A stretch of 64,000 nt of DNA, from the NCBI RefSeq assembly GCF_030657435.1, contig NZ_JAUTWS010000006.1, forward strand, positions 124,001 through 188,000. The letters run 5' to 3'. The notes under the pieces are model-generated. The model did no database searches. It was not told where the DNA came from and saw only the letters and a list, made by a program, of their open reading frames with translations. The position numbers and the translations under genes are program-made. The stretch comes from Paracraurococcus lichenis (GTDB lineage Bacteria; Pseudomonadota; Alphaproteobacteria; Acetobacterales; Acetobacteraceae). Below, in pieces: positions 41,078 through 47,967 of the stretch; the first letter of the stretch is position 1; each line of letters opens with the position of its first letter.

Positions 41078-42715
41078 CTACCTCACCACCGCCACGCGCA
41101 GGGCATTGGTGGTGCCGGGCGTCCCGAAGGGCACGCCCGCCGTGACCACCACCTCCTGCCCCGCCGTGGCGAAGCCCTCCTGCACCGCGGCGCGGGTCGC
41201 CTTGTTGACCATGTCGCCCATGCTGTTGGGCTCGTTGGTCAGCAGCGGGTGCACGCCCCAGACCACGGCCAGGCGGCGCGCGGTCTCCGTGCTCGCGGTC
41301 AGGCCGAGGATCGGGCAGTCCGGCCGCTCCCGCGCCACGCGCAGCGTCGTGCTGCCGGTCGAGGTGAAGGTGGCGATCGCCTCCGCCTTGATGGTGTGCG
41401 CCACCTGCCGCGCCGCGGCGGCGATGGCGCCGGCGCTGTTCGGCTCCGGCTCCGGCCGCGCGGCATCGGTCAGCCGGCGCCAGTCGGCGTCGAGTTCCAC
41501 CCGCGCGAGGATGCGGTCCATCATGTTGACGGCTTCGTAGGGGTACTGGCCGGCCGCCGTCTCGGCCGAGAGCATCACCGCATCGGCGCCGTCGAAGACC
41601 GCCGTCGCCACGTCCGAGGCCTCGGCCCGGGTCGGGGAGGGGGAGCCGATCATGCTCTCCAGCATCTGCGTCGCCACCACCACCGGCTTGCCCGCCGCCT
41701 TGGCGGCGCGGACGATGCGCTTCTGGATGAGCGGCACCTCCTCGGGCGGGCATTCCACGCCGAGATCGCCGCGCGCCACCATCACGCAGTCGGTCAGCGC
41801 GATGATGGCGTCGAGGTTCTCGACCGCCTGCGGCTTCTCCATCTTCACCATGATCTGGGCGCGGCCGCCGGCGATGCGCTTGGCCTCGGCCACGTCCTCA
41901 GGCCGTTGCACGAAGGAGAGGCCGATATATTCGATCCCGCGCTCGAGGACGAAGGCCAGGTCCTCCTTGTCCTTCTCGGTGAGCGCCGGGATGGGGAGCG
42001 CGACGTCGGGAACGTTGACGCCCTTGCGGTCGGACAGCGCGCCGCCGACCACCACCTCGGTCTCCAGGTGGTCGCCGCGCACGCGGGTGACGCGGAAGCG
42101 GAGCTTGCCGTCATCGAGCAGGAGGGTGGTGCCGATCTGCGCCGCCTGGATGATCTCGGGATGCGGCAACTGCACGCGGCTGACATTGCCGGGCGTGGGG
42201 TTCAGGTCGAGGCGGAAGGGCTGGCCGGTCTGCAACTGCACCCGCCCGCCCTGGAAGCGGCCGACGCGCAGCTTCGGGCCCTGCACATCGGCCAGGATGC
42301 CGATGGGACGGCCCACCTTCTCCTCGATGGCGCGGATGATGCCGATGCGCTCGGCATGGTCGGCATGGGAGCCGTGCGAGAAATTGAGGCGGAAGACATC
42401 GGCGCCGGCCCGGTAGAGTCGCTCGATCACCTCCGCACTGGAGGAGGCGGGGCCGAGGGTGGCCACGATCTTGGTGCGCCGGCGGCGGCGGAGCGGGATG
42501 CGGGGCGCCATGCGGAGCTTCCCTTCCGGCGGTGGGTGCAGGTCCGGGCGGAGCTGCCAAGCCGGCATGTCGAGCAGCTTCGAGAGCTCCGTGACCCGGT
42601 CGGCCGGGATGCGCTGCCACTGCGACACGGCGGCGGGGGTGATGCCGAGCGCCGTTGCGATCTTCGCGCCGGTGCCGCGGCGGTTGAGGAGGTCGTCGAG
42701 GATGGCATCTCTCAT
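41078..42715 (-). CDS. pyk: Pyruvate kinase with N-terminal YdaS-like HTH domain
   Basis: A 545-residue open frame. Residues 1-66 look like a complete YdaS/Cro-type helix-turn-helix protein (GTGAKIATALGITPAAVSQW, RIPADRVTELSKLLDMPAW, LRPDLHPPPEG). From Met69 a full-length pyruvate kinase follows (RRTKIVATLGPASSS, RLNFSHGSH, MVKMEKPQAVENL, MVARGDLGVE), making pyruvate and ATP from PEP. A strong GGAAGGGAAG precedes Met69 (ATG at 42511), so a normal-length 477-residue enzyme can probably also be made. It lies next to a glycerate kinase gene, whose product feeds PEP. Confidence 0.85.
   Translation of the reverse strand: MRDAILDDLLNRRGTGAKIATALGITPAAVSQWQRIPADRVTELSKLLDMPAWQLRPDLHPPPEGKLRMAPRIPLRRRRRTKIVATLGPASSSAEVIERLYRAGADVFRLNFSHGSHADHAERIGIIRAIEEKVGRPIGILADVQGPKLRVGRFQGGRVQLQTGQPFRLDLNPTPGNVSRVQLPHPEIIQAAQIGTTLLLDDGKLRFRVTRVRGDHLETEVVVGGALSDRKGVNVPDVALPIPALTEKDKEDLAFVLERGIEYIGLSFVQRPEDVAEAKRIAGGRAQIMVKMEKPQAVENLDAIIALTDCVMVARGDLGVECPPEEVPLIQKRIVRAAKAAGKPVVVATQMLESMIGSPSPTRAEASDVATAVFDGADAVMLSAETAAGQYPYEAVNMMDRILARVELDADWRRLTDAARPEPEPNSAGAIAAAARQVAHTIKAEAIATFTSTGSTTLRVARERPDCPILGLTASTETARRLAVVWGVHPLLTNEPNSMGDMVNKATRAAVQEGFATAGQEVVVTAGVPFGTPGTTNALRVAVVR
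42518..42527 (-). promoter_or_regulatory. Internal ribosome-binding site for pyruvate kinase
   Basis: GGAAGGGAAG on the minus strand sits six bases before the ATG at 42511, inside the HTH-Pyk frame. It is stronger than the site before the first ATG at 42715, where only GAG is seen. Confidence 0.7.
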
Positions 42716-42732
42716 GACCAACACTCTAACAG

Positions 42733-42853
42733 GCTTAAGCTTCGGCCGTCATGCTTAAAATGAAAGCTCAAATCTAAACATTAAGCCCCCAACCGGGGCG
42801 GTCAAATCGGGCAGGTGGCCCAGCGAAGGTCCTCCAGATTGCCCATTGCTTAA
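42733..42853. promoter_or_regulatory. Cluster of four TTAAGC/GCTTAA sites upstream of HTH-pyk
   Basis: GCTTAA or TTAAGC occurs at 42733-42740 (palindromic GCTTAAGC), 42753-42758, 42781-42786 and 42848-42853. The stretch is AT-rich, which is rare in this window. It lies directly before the HTH-pyruvate kinase frame and beyond the glycerate kinase stop, so it is a natural promoter/operator, possibly bound by the fused HTH domain. Confidence 0.5.
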
Positions 42854-42891
42854 CGCCACGCGGTGTCGTGATGCCCGCGGTGCCGGGCCGC

Positions 42892-44190
42892 TCAGCCGAT
42901 CAGCAGGGCGCGGACATCGTTGACATTGGTCAGCGTCGGCCCGGTCACGACCAGGTCGCCCAGCGCCCGGAACAGGCCTGTGCTGTCATGCCCGGCAAGC
43001 GCCACCCGCGGGTCGCGGCCGAGCGCGCGGGCGCGCGCCAGGGTATCCGGCGTGGCGATGGCGCCGGCTGCCTCCGACCTGCCGTCGATCCCGTCCGTGT
43101 CGCAGCAGAGCGCCCAGATGCCGGGCGCGCCGTTCAGCGCCAGCGCCAGGCCGAGCAGGGTCTCCGTGCCGCGTCCGCCCTCGCCGGCCGCACCCTCGAT
43201 GGTCACCGTGGTCTCGCCGCCCGAAAGCAGCAGCGCCGGCCGCGCCACCGGCACCCCATGCGTGGCGCAGGAGAGGGCGATGCCGCCCAGCGCCTTGCCG
43301 AGCTCGCGCGCCTCGCCCTCCAGCGCATCGCCGAGGACGAGGGGCGCGAGGCCCATCGCCCGGCCCTCCTCGGCCATGGCGCGGAGCGCCATCATCGGCG
43401 TCGCGATCATCCGCAGCACCGCCCCGGCGAGGCGGGGGTCGCCGGGCTTCGGCGTCTCCTCCTCGGCCCGCTCCAGGTGGCGCAGCGCGGCCTCCGGCAG
43501 GCGCATGCGGTAGTGGGCGACGAGCGCCCGGGCCTCGGCGAAGGTGGTGGGATCGGCGACGGTGGGGCCGGAGGCGATCACCGCCGGGTCGTCGCCGGGC
43601 ACGTCGGAGATGGCGAGCGTCAGCACCTCGGCCGGATGGGCGGCCGCCGCGACCCGGCCGCCCGAGAAGGCGGAGAGGTGCTTGCGGATGCAGTTCATGT
43701 GGTCGATCGGGGCGCCGCAACGCAGCAGTTCCCGGTTCACCGCGATCAGGTCGTCGAGCGTCAGCCCGGGGGCGGGCAGGGTGGAGAGCGCGGAGCCGCC
43801 GCCCGAGACGAGGAAGAGGACCAGATCCCCGGCCGAGAGGCCACGGACGGCGGCCAGGATCTCCGCCGCCGCGGCGGCGCCCTGTGCGTCCGGCACCGGA
43901 TGGCTGGCGAAGCGCACGGGGATGCGGCGCCGCGCTGGCGGGTGGGGCAGGTCGGCGCCATGCGGGGCGATGACGAGGCCCGAGAGCGGTACCTGCGGCC
44001 AGGCCTGCTCCACGGCGAGCGCCATCTTGGCCGCCGCCTTGCCGACGCCGACCACGACGACGCGGCCGGCCTTCGGCGGCGCCGGCAGATGGGCCGCCAG
44101 CACCGCCAGCGGGTCGGCGGCGCGCACCCCCGCCTCGAAGAGCCGGAGCAGCGCCGCCCGCGCCGATGCGTCGTCCCAAGTGCCAGCCAT
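42892..44190 (-). CDS. ttuD: Glycerate 2-kinase, MOFRL family (TtuD/GckA type)
   Basis: A 432-residue kinase with the DUF4147/MOFRL organisation: VVGVGKAAAKMALAVE near the N-terminus, FLVSGGGSALSTLP, RKHLSAFSGGR, and the C-terminal LLSGGETTVTI and CDTDGIDGRSEAAGA. The family phosphorylates glycerate; older annotation called TtuD a hydroxypyruvate reductase. It links tartrate and glycerate to glycolysis, and the next gene downstream is pyruvate kinase. A GGGAGG ribosome-binding site precedes tandem ATGs (44193, 44190). A candidate operator lies at 44329-44340. Confidence 0.87.
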   Translation of the reverse strand: MAGTWDDASARAALLRLFEAGVRAADPLAVLAAHLPAPPKAGRVVVVGVGKAAAKMALAVEQAWPQVPLSGLVIAPHGADLPHPPARRRIPVRFASHPVPDAQGAAAAAEILAAVRGLSAGDLVLFLVSGGGSALSTLPAPGLTLDDLIAVNRELLRCGAPIDHMNCIRKHLSAFSGGRVAAAAHPAEVLTLAISDVPGDDPAVIASGPTVADPTTFAEARALVAHYRMRLPEAALRHLERAEEETPKPGDPRLAGAVLRMIATPMMALRAMAEEGRAMGLAPLVLGDALEGEARELGKALGGIALSCATHGVPVARPALLLSGGETTVTIEGAAGEGGRGTETLLGLALALNGAPGIWALCCDTDGIDGRSEAAGAIATPDTLARARALGRDPRVALAGHDSTGLFRALGDLVVTGPTLTNVNDVRALLIG

Positions 44191-44328
44191 CATGCCCTCC
44201 CTCGCATATCCCTTGTCCCGCCCCGCGGCCCGCCAGGGAAGGGGGGCGGCGCGGCAGACCTGTCCGCGTCCCGGCGGCTGCCGGCGGCGTGAGGCCGCGG
44301 CGCCCGCCCCTGGCTTGTAAAACACCTC

Positions 44329-44340
44329 GTGGTATGGAAG
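44329..44340 (+). promoter_or_regulatory. Candidate GntR operator upstream of glycerate kinase
   Basis: GTGGTATGGAAG matches 11 of 12 bases of the site before the GntR gene (45084-45095, opposite strand). It lies about 140 bases before the glycerate kinase start. The shared sequence suggests one regulator for both units. Confidence 0.5.
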
Positions 44341-44382
44341 AAGCCACGCAAGTGAGGTGCCGAGGACGGAAACCACGGTCGA

Positions 44383-45078
44383 TCAGGCCGGAACGGCGCC
44401 CAGCACACGGAGGATCTCCGCGCTCGCCCGGCGGCGATGCGCCGCCACCGCGGCCCGCGCCGCCTCGGCCCGGCCGGCGCGGAGCGCGGCGAGGATCGCC
44501 GCGTGCTCGGTCGCGGAGGTCCCGGAATCGGCCCGCAGCGCCGCGGTGGCGCTGCGGGCGCGCTGCGCCTGATCGGCCATGGTCTGCGCCAGGCCAGCCA
44601 GCTTGGCATTGCCGCAACCCTCAAGGAGGAGGCGATGGAACCTGTCATCCGCCGCGGCCCAGGCCTTCCGGTCGCCGGCCTCCCGCGCCCGCTCCATGGC
44701 CTCGGTCGCCGCCGCCATGCCCTCTACCGCCGCCCCACCGCGGCCGGCGAGCAGCGCGGCCGCCGCGCCTTCCAGCGCGATCAGCACGTCATAGGTCTCC
44801 CCCAGGTCGGTCGGGTCGATCGGCAGGACGCGGACGCCGCGGCGCGGCAGGACGCGCAGGAAGCCCTCGTGCTGCAGGCGCAGCACCGCCTCGTGCACCG
44901 GCGTGCGGCTCATGCCGAGCTGGTCGGCGATGGCCTGCTCCGTCGCCTCGTGCCCCGGGGGCAGCAGGCTCTCGAGGATGCTCGCCTTCAGCGCGGCATA
45001 GGCCGACTGCGCCAGGCTCTCCCGCTTCGGCCCGGGGGGTGGCGCCGGCCGCACGCGCAGCCCTGTCCCGTCTTCCAT
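44383..45078 (-). CDS. GntR-family (FCD) transcriptional regulator
   Basis: A 231-residue regulator. The N-terminal winged HTH (AYAALKASILESLLPPG, EQAIADQLGMSRTPVHEAVLRLQ) is followed by an FCD domain (about 85-220, DDRFHRLLLEGCGN). It sits between the glycerate kinase and tartrate dehydrogenase genes and is divergent from the latter, so it probably senses tartrate or a related hydroxy acid. Start 45078 leaves the TACCATACCA operator free; the alternative ATG at 45090 would lie within it. Confidence 0.88.
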   Translation of the reverse strand: MEDGTGLRVRPAPPPGPKRESLAQSAYAALKASILESLLPPGHEATEQAIADQLGMSRTPVHEAVLRLQHEGFLRVLPRRGVRVLPIDPTDLGETYDVLIALEGAAAALLAGRGGAAVEGMAAATEAMERAREAGDRKAWAAADDRFHRLLLEGCGNAKLAGLAQTMADQAQRARSATAALRADSGTSATEHAAILAALRAGRAEAARAAVAAHRRRASAEILRVLGAVPA

Positions 45079-45083
45079 GCCAG

Positions 45084-45095
45084 CTACCATACCAC
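45084..45095. promoter_or_regulatory. Candidate GntR operator between regulator and tartrate dehydrogenase
   Basis: GTGGTATGGTAG (minus strand) occupies the 34-base gap between the divergent genes. A near-identical site precedes the glycerate kinase gene at 44329. Confidence 0.55.
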
Positions 45096-45112
45096 AGCCT
45101 GAAGGAGTTCCC

Positions 45113-46186
45113 ATGCGCACCCATCGCATCGCCGCCATCCCCGCTGACGGCATCGGCAAGGAGGTCATCCCCGCCGGCCTCCGCGTGCTGGAGGCGCTGG
45201 CCGGGCGCGACGGCGGCTTCCGCCTGGACGTTACGGAGTTCCCCTGGGGCAGCGACTACTACCGCCAGACCGGAAGGATGATGGCGGAGGACGGCCTCGA
45301 GACCCTGAAGGGCTTCGATGCCATCTTCTTCGGCGCGGTCGGCGACCAGCACCTTCCGGACGACATCACGCTCTGGGGCCTCAGGCTGCGCATCTGCCAG
45401 GGCTTCGACCAGTACGCCAATATCCGCCCGACCCGCGTGCTGCCCGGCCTGACCAGCCCGTTGCGGGAGGTGGCGCCCGGCGACATCGACTGGGTGATCG
45501 TGCGGGAGAATTCCGAGGGCGAATATGCCGGCCATGGCGGCCGCGCCCATCGTGGCCACCCCGAGGAGATCGCCACCGAGACCGCGATCTTCACCCGTGC
45601 CGGCGTTACGCGGATCATGCGTACGGCATTCGAGATCGCGGCGAAGCGTCCGCGGAAGCTGCTGACGGTGGTCACCAAGTCCAACGCGCAGAAGCACGGC
45701 ATGGTCTTCTGGGACGAGATCGCCGCCGAGGTCGCCCGCGACTATCCCTCCGTAACCTGGGAGAAGGAACTGGTGGACGCCATGGCGGCCCGCATGGTCC
45801 GCCGCCCCCGCAGCATCGACACGGTGGTCGCCACCAACCTGCATGCCGATATCCTGAGCGACCTCGCCGGTGCCGTCGCCGGCTCGCTCGGCGTCGCGCC
45901 GACCGCCAACCTCGACCCCTCGCGCCGCTTCCCCTCGATGTTCGAGCCGATCCACGGCTCGGCCTTCGACATCGCCGGCAAGGGGGCGGCCAACCCGGTC
46001 GCCACCTTCTGGACCGCGGCGATGATGCTGGACCACATCGGCGAGGCGTCCGCGGCGGCGCGGCTGATGACGGCGGTGGAGCGGGTCTGCGCCGATGGCG
46101 TGCTGACCGCCGATGTCGGCGGCACGGCCAATACCGAGCAGGTGACGCAAGCGGTCATCGCGGCGATCCGCGGCGCCAACGAATAG
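45113..46186 (+). CDS. ttuC: Tartrate dehydrogenase / D-malate dehydrogenase family
   Basis: A 357-residue NAD-dependent beta-decarboxylating dehydrogenase. Visible are the N-terminal IPADGIGKEVIPAG, RENSEGEYAGHGG (substrate and metal loop), the Lys-Asp region TKSNAQKHG, and FEPIHGSAFDIAGKG. The tartrate/D-malate branch of the isocitrate dehydrogenase superfamily oxidises tartrate, D-malate or 3-isopropylmalate. Context with glycerate kinase and GntR favours tartrate. AAGGAG precedes the ATG. A weak GC hairpin at 46204-46231 follows the stop. Confidence 0.87.
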   Translation: MRTHRIAAIPADGIGKEVIPAGLRVLEALAGRDGGFRLDVTEFPWGSDYYRQTGRMMAEDGLETLKGFDAIFFGAVGDQHLPDDITLWGLRLRICQGFDQYANIRPTRVLPGLTSPLREVAPGDIDWVIVRENSEGEYAGHGGRAHRGHPEEIATETAIFTRAGVTRIMRTAFEIAAKRPRKLLTVVTKSNAQKHGMVFWDEIAAEVARDYPSVTWEKELVDAMAARMVRRPRSIDTVVATNLHADILSDLAGAVAGSLGVAPTANLDPSRRFPSMFEPIHGSAFDIAGKGAANPVATFWTAAMMLDHIGEASAAARLMTAVERVCADGVLTADVGGTANTEQVTQAVIAAIRGANE

Positions 46187-46256
46187 GCCCGCGGGTATCC
46201 TAAGGCGGCGGCGCGCCTTGGCGCAGCCGCCGCGCGCCATCACGGAGGAAACGAGA

Positions 46257-47243
46257 ATGACCTTGTCGCGCCGCGGCCTGCTAGCCGCCGGACTTGCCCT
46301 GCCCGCTGTTGCCCATGCCCAGGGGACCGCCCAGGGAGGCTGGGCGCCGGACCGGCCCGTCTCGCTCATCGTCCCCTTCGCCGCCGGCGGGCCGACCGAC
46401 GTGATCGCCCGGCTCGTCGCCGAGGGCATGGGCCGCGACCTCGGCCAGGCCGTGGTGGTGGAGAACGTGACCGGCGCCGGCGGCACCATCGCTGCGGCGC
46501 GGGTGGCGCAGGCAAAGCCGGACGGCACCACGCTGCTCTTCCACCATATCGGCCATGCCAGCGCGGCGACGCTCTACCGCAAGCTGCCCTATGACGTGCT
46601 GGGCAGCTTCGCGCCGCTCGGCCTCGCCTCCGATGCCGCGATGACTGTCGTGGCGCGGCCGGACTTTCCGGCGAAGGACCTGGCGGAGGTCCTGGCGGCG
46701 ATGAAGCGCGACGGCGACCGGCTGACCCTGGCGCATTCCGGGCTCGGCGCCGCCAACCACCTCTGCGGCATGCTGCTGCAGCACGCCGCCGGCACGGCGC
46801 TGACCACCGTGGTCTTCCGCGGCAGCGCGCCGGCGATCACGGAACTCATGGCCGGCCGCATCGACCTCTTCTGCGACCAGGCGACCAATACCGCGCCCTT
46901 CCTGCGGGAGGGCCGGATCAAGGGTTATGCCGTGACCTTGCGCCGGCGCGTGGCGGGGCTCGACCTGCCAACGACGGAGGAGGCCGGCGCGCCGACGATC
47001 GAGATGAGCACCTGGCACGGGATGTATGCGCCGAAGGCGACCCCGCCGGAGGCCCGCTCCCGCCTCTCCGCCGCGCTGCGCTCGGCGCTGACGGAGGAGC
47101 GGCTGACGGCGCGGCTGGCCGAATTGGTCACCGACCCCGCGACCCCGGAGCGCGCGACGGAGGCCTTCCACACGCGCTTCCTGGCCGAGGAGGTCGCACG
47201 CTGGCGGCCCATCATCCAGGCCGCCGGGCAATATGCGGATTGA
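46257..47243 (+). CDS. TctC/Bug-family tripartite transporter binding protein
   Basis: A 328-residue periplasmic receptor with a signal peptide (SRRGLLAAGLALPAVAHAQ). Family motifs are DRPVSLIVPFAAGGPTDVIAR and NVTGAGGTIAAARVAQAKPDG. It lies about 70 bases after the tartrate dehydrogenase gene and probably belongs to its regulon as the tartrate-type receptor. The membrane subunits TctA and TctB are absent here, as is common for Bug proteins. GGAGGAAA supports the start. Confidence 0.88.
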   Translation: MTLSRRGLLAAGLALPAVAHAQGTAQGGWAPDRPVSLIVPFAAGGPTDVIARLVAEGMGRDLGQAVVVENVTGAGGTIAAARVAQAKPDGTTLLFHHIGHASAATLYRKLPYDVLGSFAPLGLASDAAMTVVARPDFPAKDLAEVLAAMKRDGDRLTLAHSGLGAANHLCGMLLQHAAGTALTTVVFRGSAPAITELMAGRIDLFCDQATNTAPFLREGRIKGYAVTLRRRVAGLDLPTTEEAGAPTIEMSTWHGMYAPKATPPEARSRLSAALRSALTEERLTARLAELVTDPATPERATEAFHTRFLAEEVARWRPIIQAAGQYAD

Positions 47244-47246
47244 GGC

Positions 47247-47657
47247 TCAGGCGGGCGGCGCAGCCTGGGCCAGGTAGTCGACGGGCCGCAGGATTCGCAC
47301 GCCGCGCCAGGGGTGCAGCACCAAGAGGTCCAGATCGCTGCTGACGATGGTGCCGGCGCGGGAGGCCAGGGCGAGTTCCAGGTACTTGTTGTCCTTGGCG
47401 TCACGGCAGTCGGTCACGCGCATGGCGGGTTCGAACCAGGCGGCCTGACGTCGCAGCACGTCCAGTATGCGGGCGCGCCGGGCGGCCGGTATGGCCTCGA
47501 CGAAACGGGGCCGGCCCAGCACCGCGGCAATCTCGGCTTCGACGGATGTCGAGAGGGCAAGAAGGTCCGTCTCCTCCGCGCGGAGCAGGGCCCGCTCCGG
47601 CACGCTGTCCGCGCGCAGTGCGGCGCCGATGACCGTCGAGGCGTCGAAGACGATCAA
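47247..47657 (-). CDS. PIN-domain toxin
   Basis: A 136-residue PIN-domain ribonuclease. The acidic metal site is visible: Asp5 (IVFDAST), Glu42 (VEAEIAAVL), Asp85/Asp88 (DCRDAKDNKYLELAL) and SSDLDLL. It matches the PIN family of toxin-antitoxin systems with the typical DAKDNKYLE segment. Its start overlaps the stop of the upstream small gene by four bases. Only three bases separate it from the convergent TctC-type gene. Confidence 0.85.
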   Translation of the reverse strand: MIVFDASTVIGAALRADSVPERALLRAEETDLLALSTSVEAEIAAVLGRPRFVEAIPAARRARILDVLRRQAAWFEPAMRVTDCRDAKDNKYLELALASRAGTIVSSDLDLLVLHPWRGVRILRPVDYLAQAAPPA

Positions 47658-47902
47658 GTCCCGGCGTCGCGGCGCTCGGCGTTGTAGGCAGCCAATTCCT
47701 CATCGATCATGGCATCGGTCAGGCCTGCGGCGCGCGCCTCGGCCTTGGTCTCGGCGATCGCCCGGGCCAGCTCGCTCGGGCCCGCCTGTGGGTGCAGAAC
47801 GCGGCTGACCAGCCGGCCCATCGCTTCGCGCGTCCGTTCATCGGCGAGGGCCACGGCGGCCGCGGCCTCAACGGGGATAACGACATCGACCGTGTCGGGC
47901 AT
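47654..47902 (-). CDS. Probable antitoxin of the PIN toxin
   Basis: An 82-residue acidic, helical protein beginning MPDTVDVVIPVEAAAAVALA. It has an N-terminal segment suited to DNA binding as a ribbon-helix-helix or AbrB-like dimer, and a charged C-terminal helix (DAMIDEELAAYNAERRDAG). Its position directly before a PIN toxin, with an ATGA overlap, is the main evidence. GGAAGG precedes the start. Confidence 0.65.
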   Translation of the reverse strand: MPDTVDVVIPVEAAAAVALADERTREAMGRLVSRVLHPQAGPSELARAIAETKAEARAAGLTDAMIDEELAAYNAERRDAGT

Positions 47903-47967
47903 GGCTGACCTTCCTGACCGAACAATATCGGATCGGCGCATCCCAGAACAAGGCGCGACGGCGCGCG

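Noticed and set aside
47420-47445. GGTTCGAAC resembling a tRNA T-loop
   Set aside because: It lies inside the PIN toxin coding sequence (WFEPAMRV), and no cloverleaf can be drawn around it.
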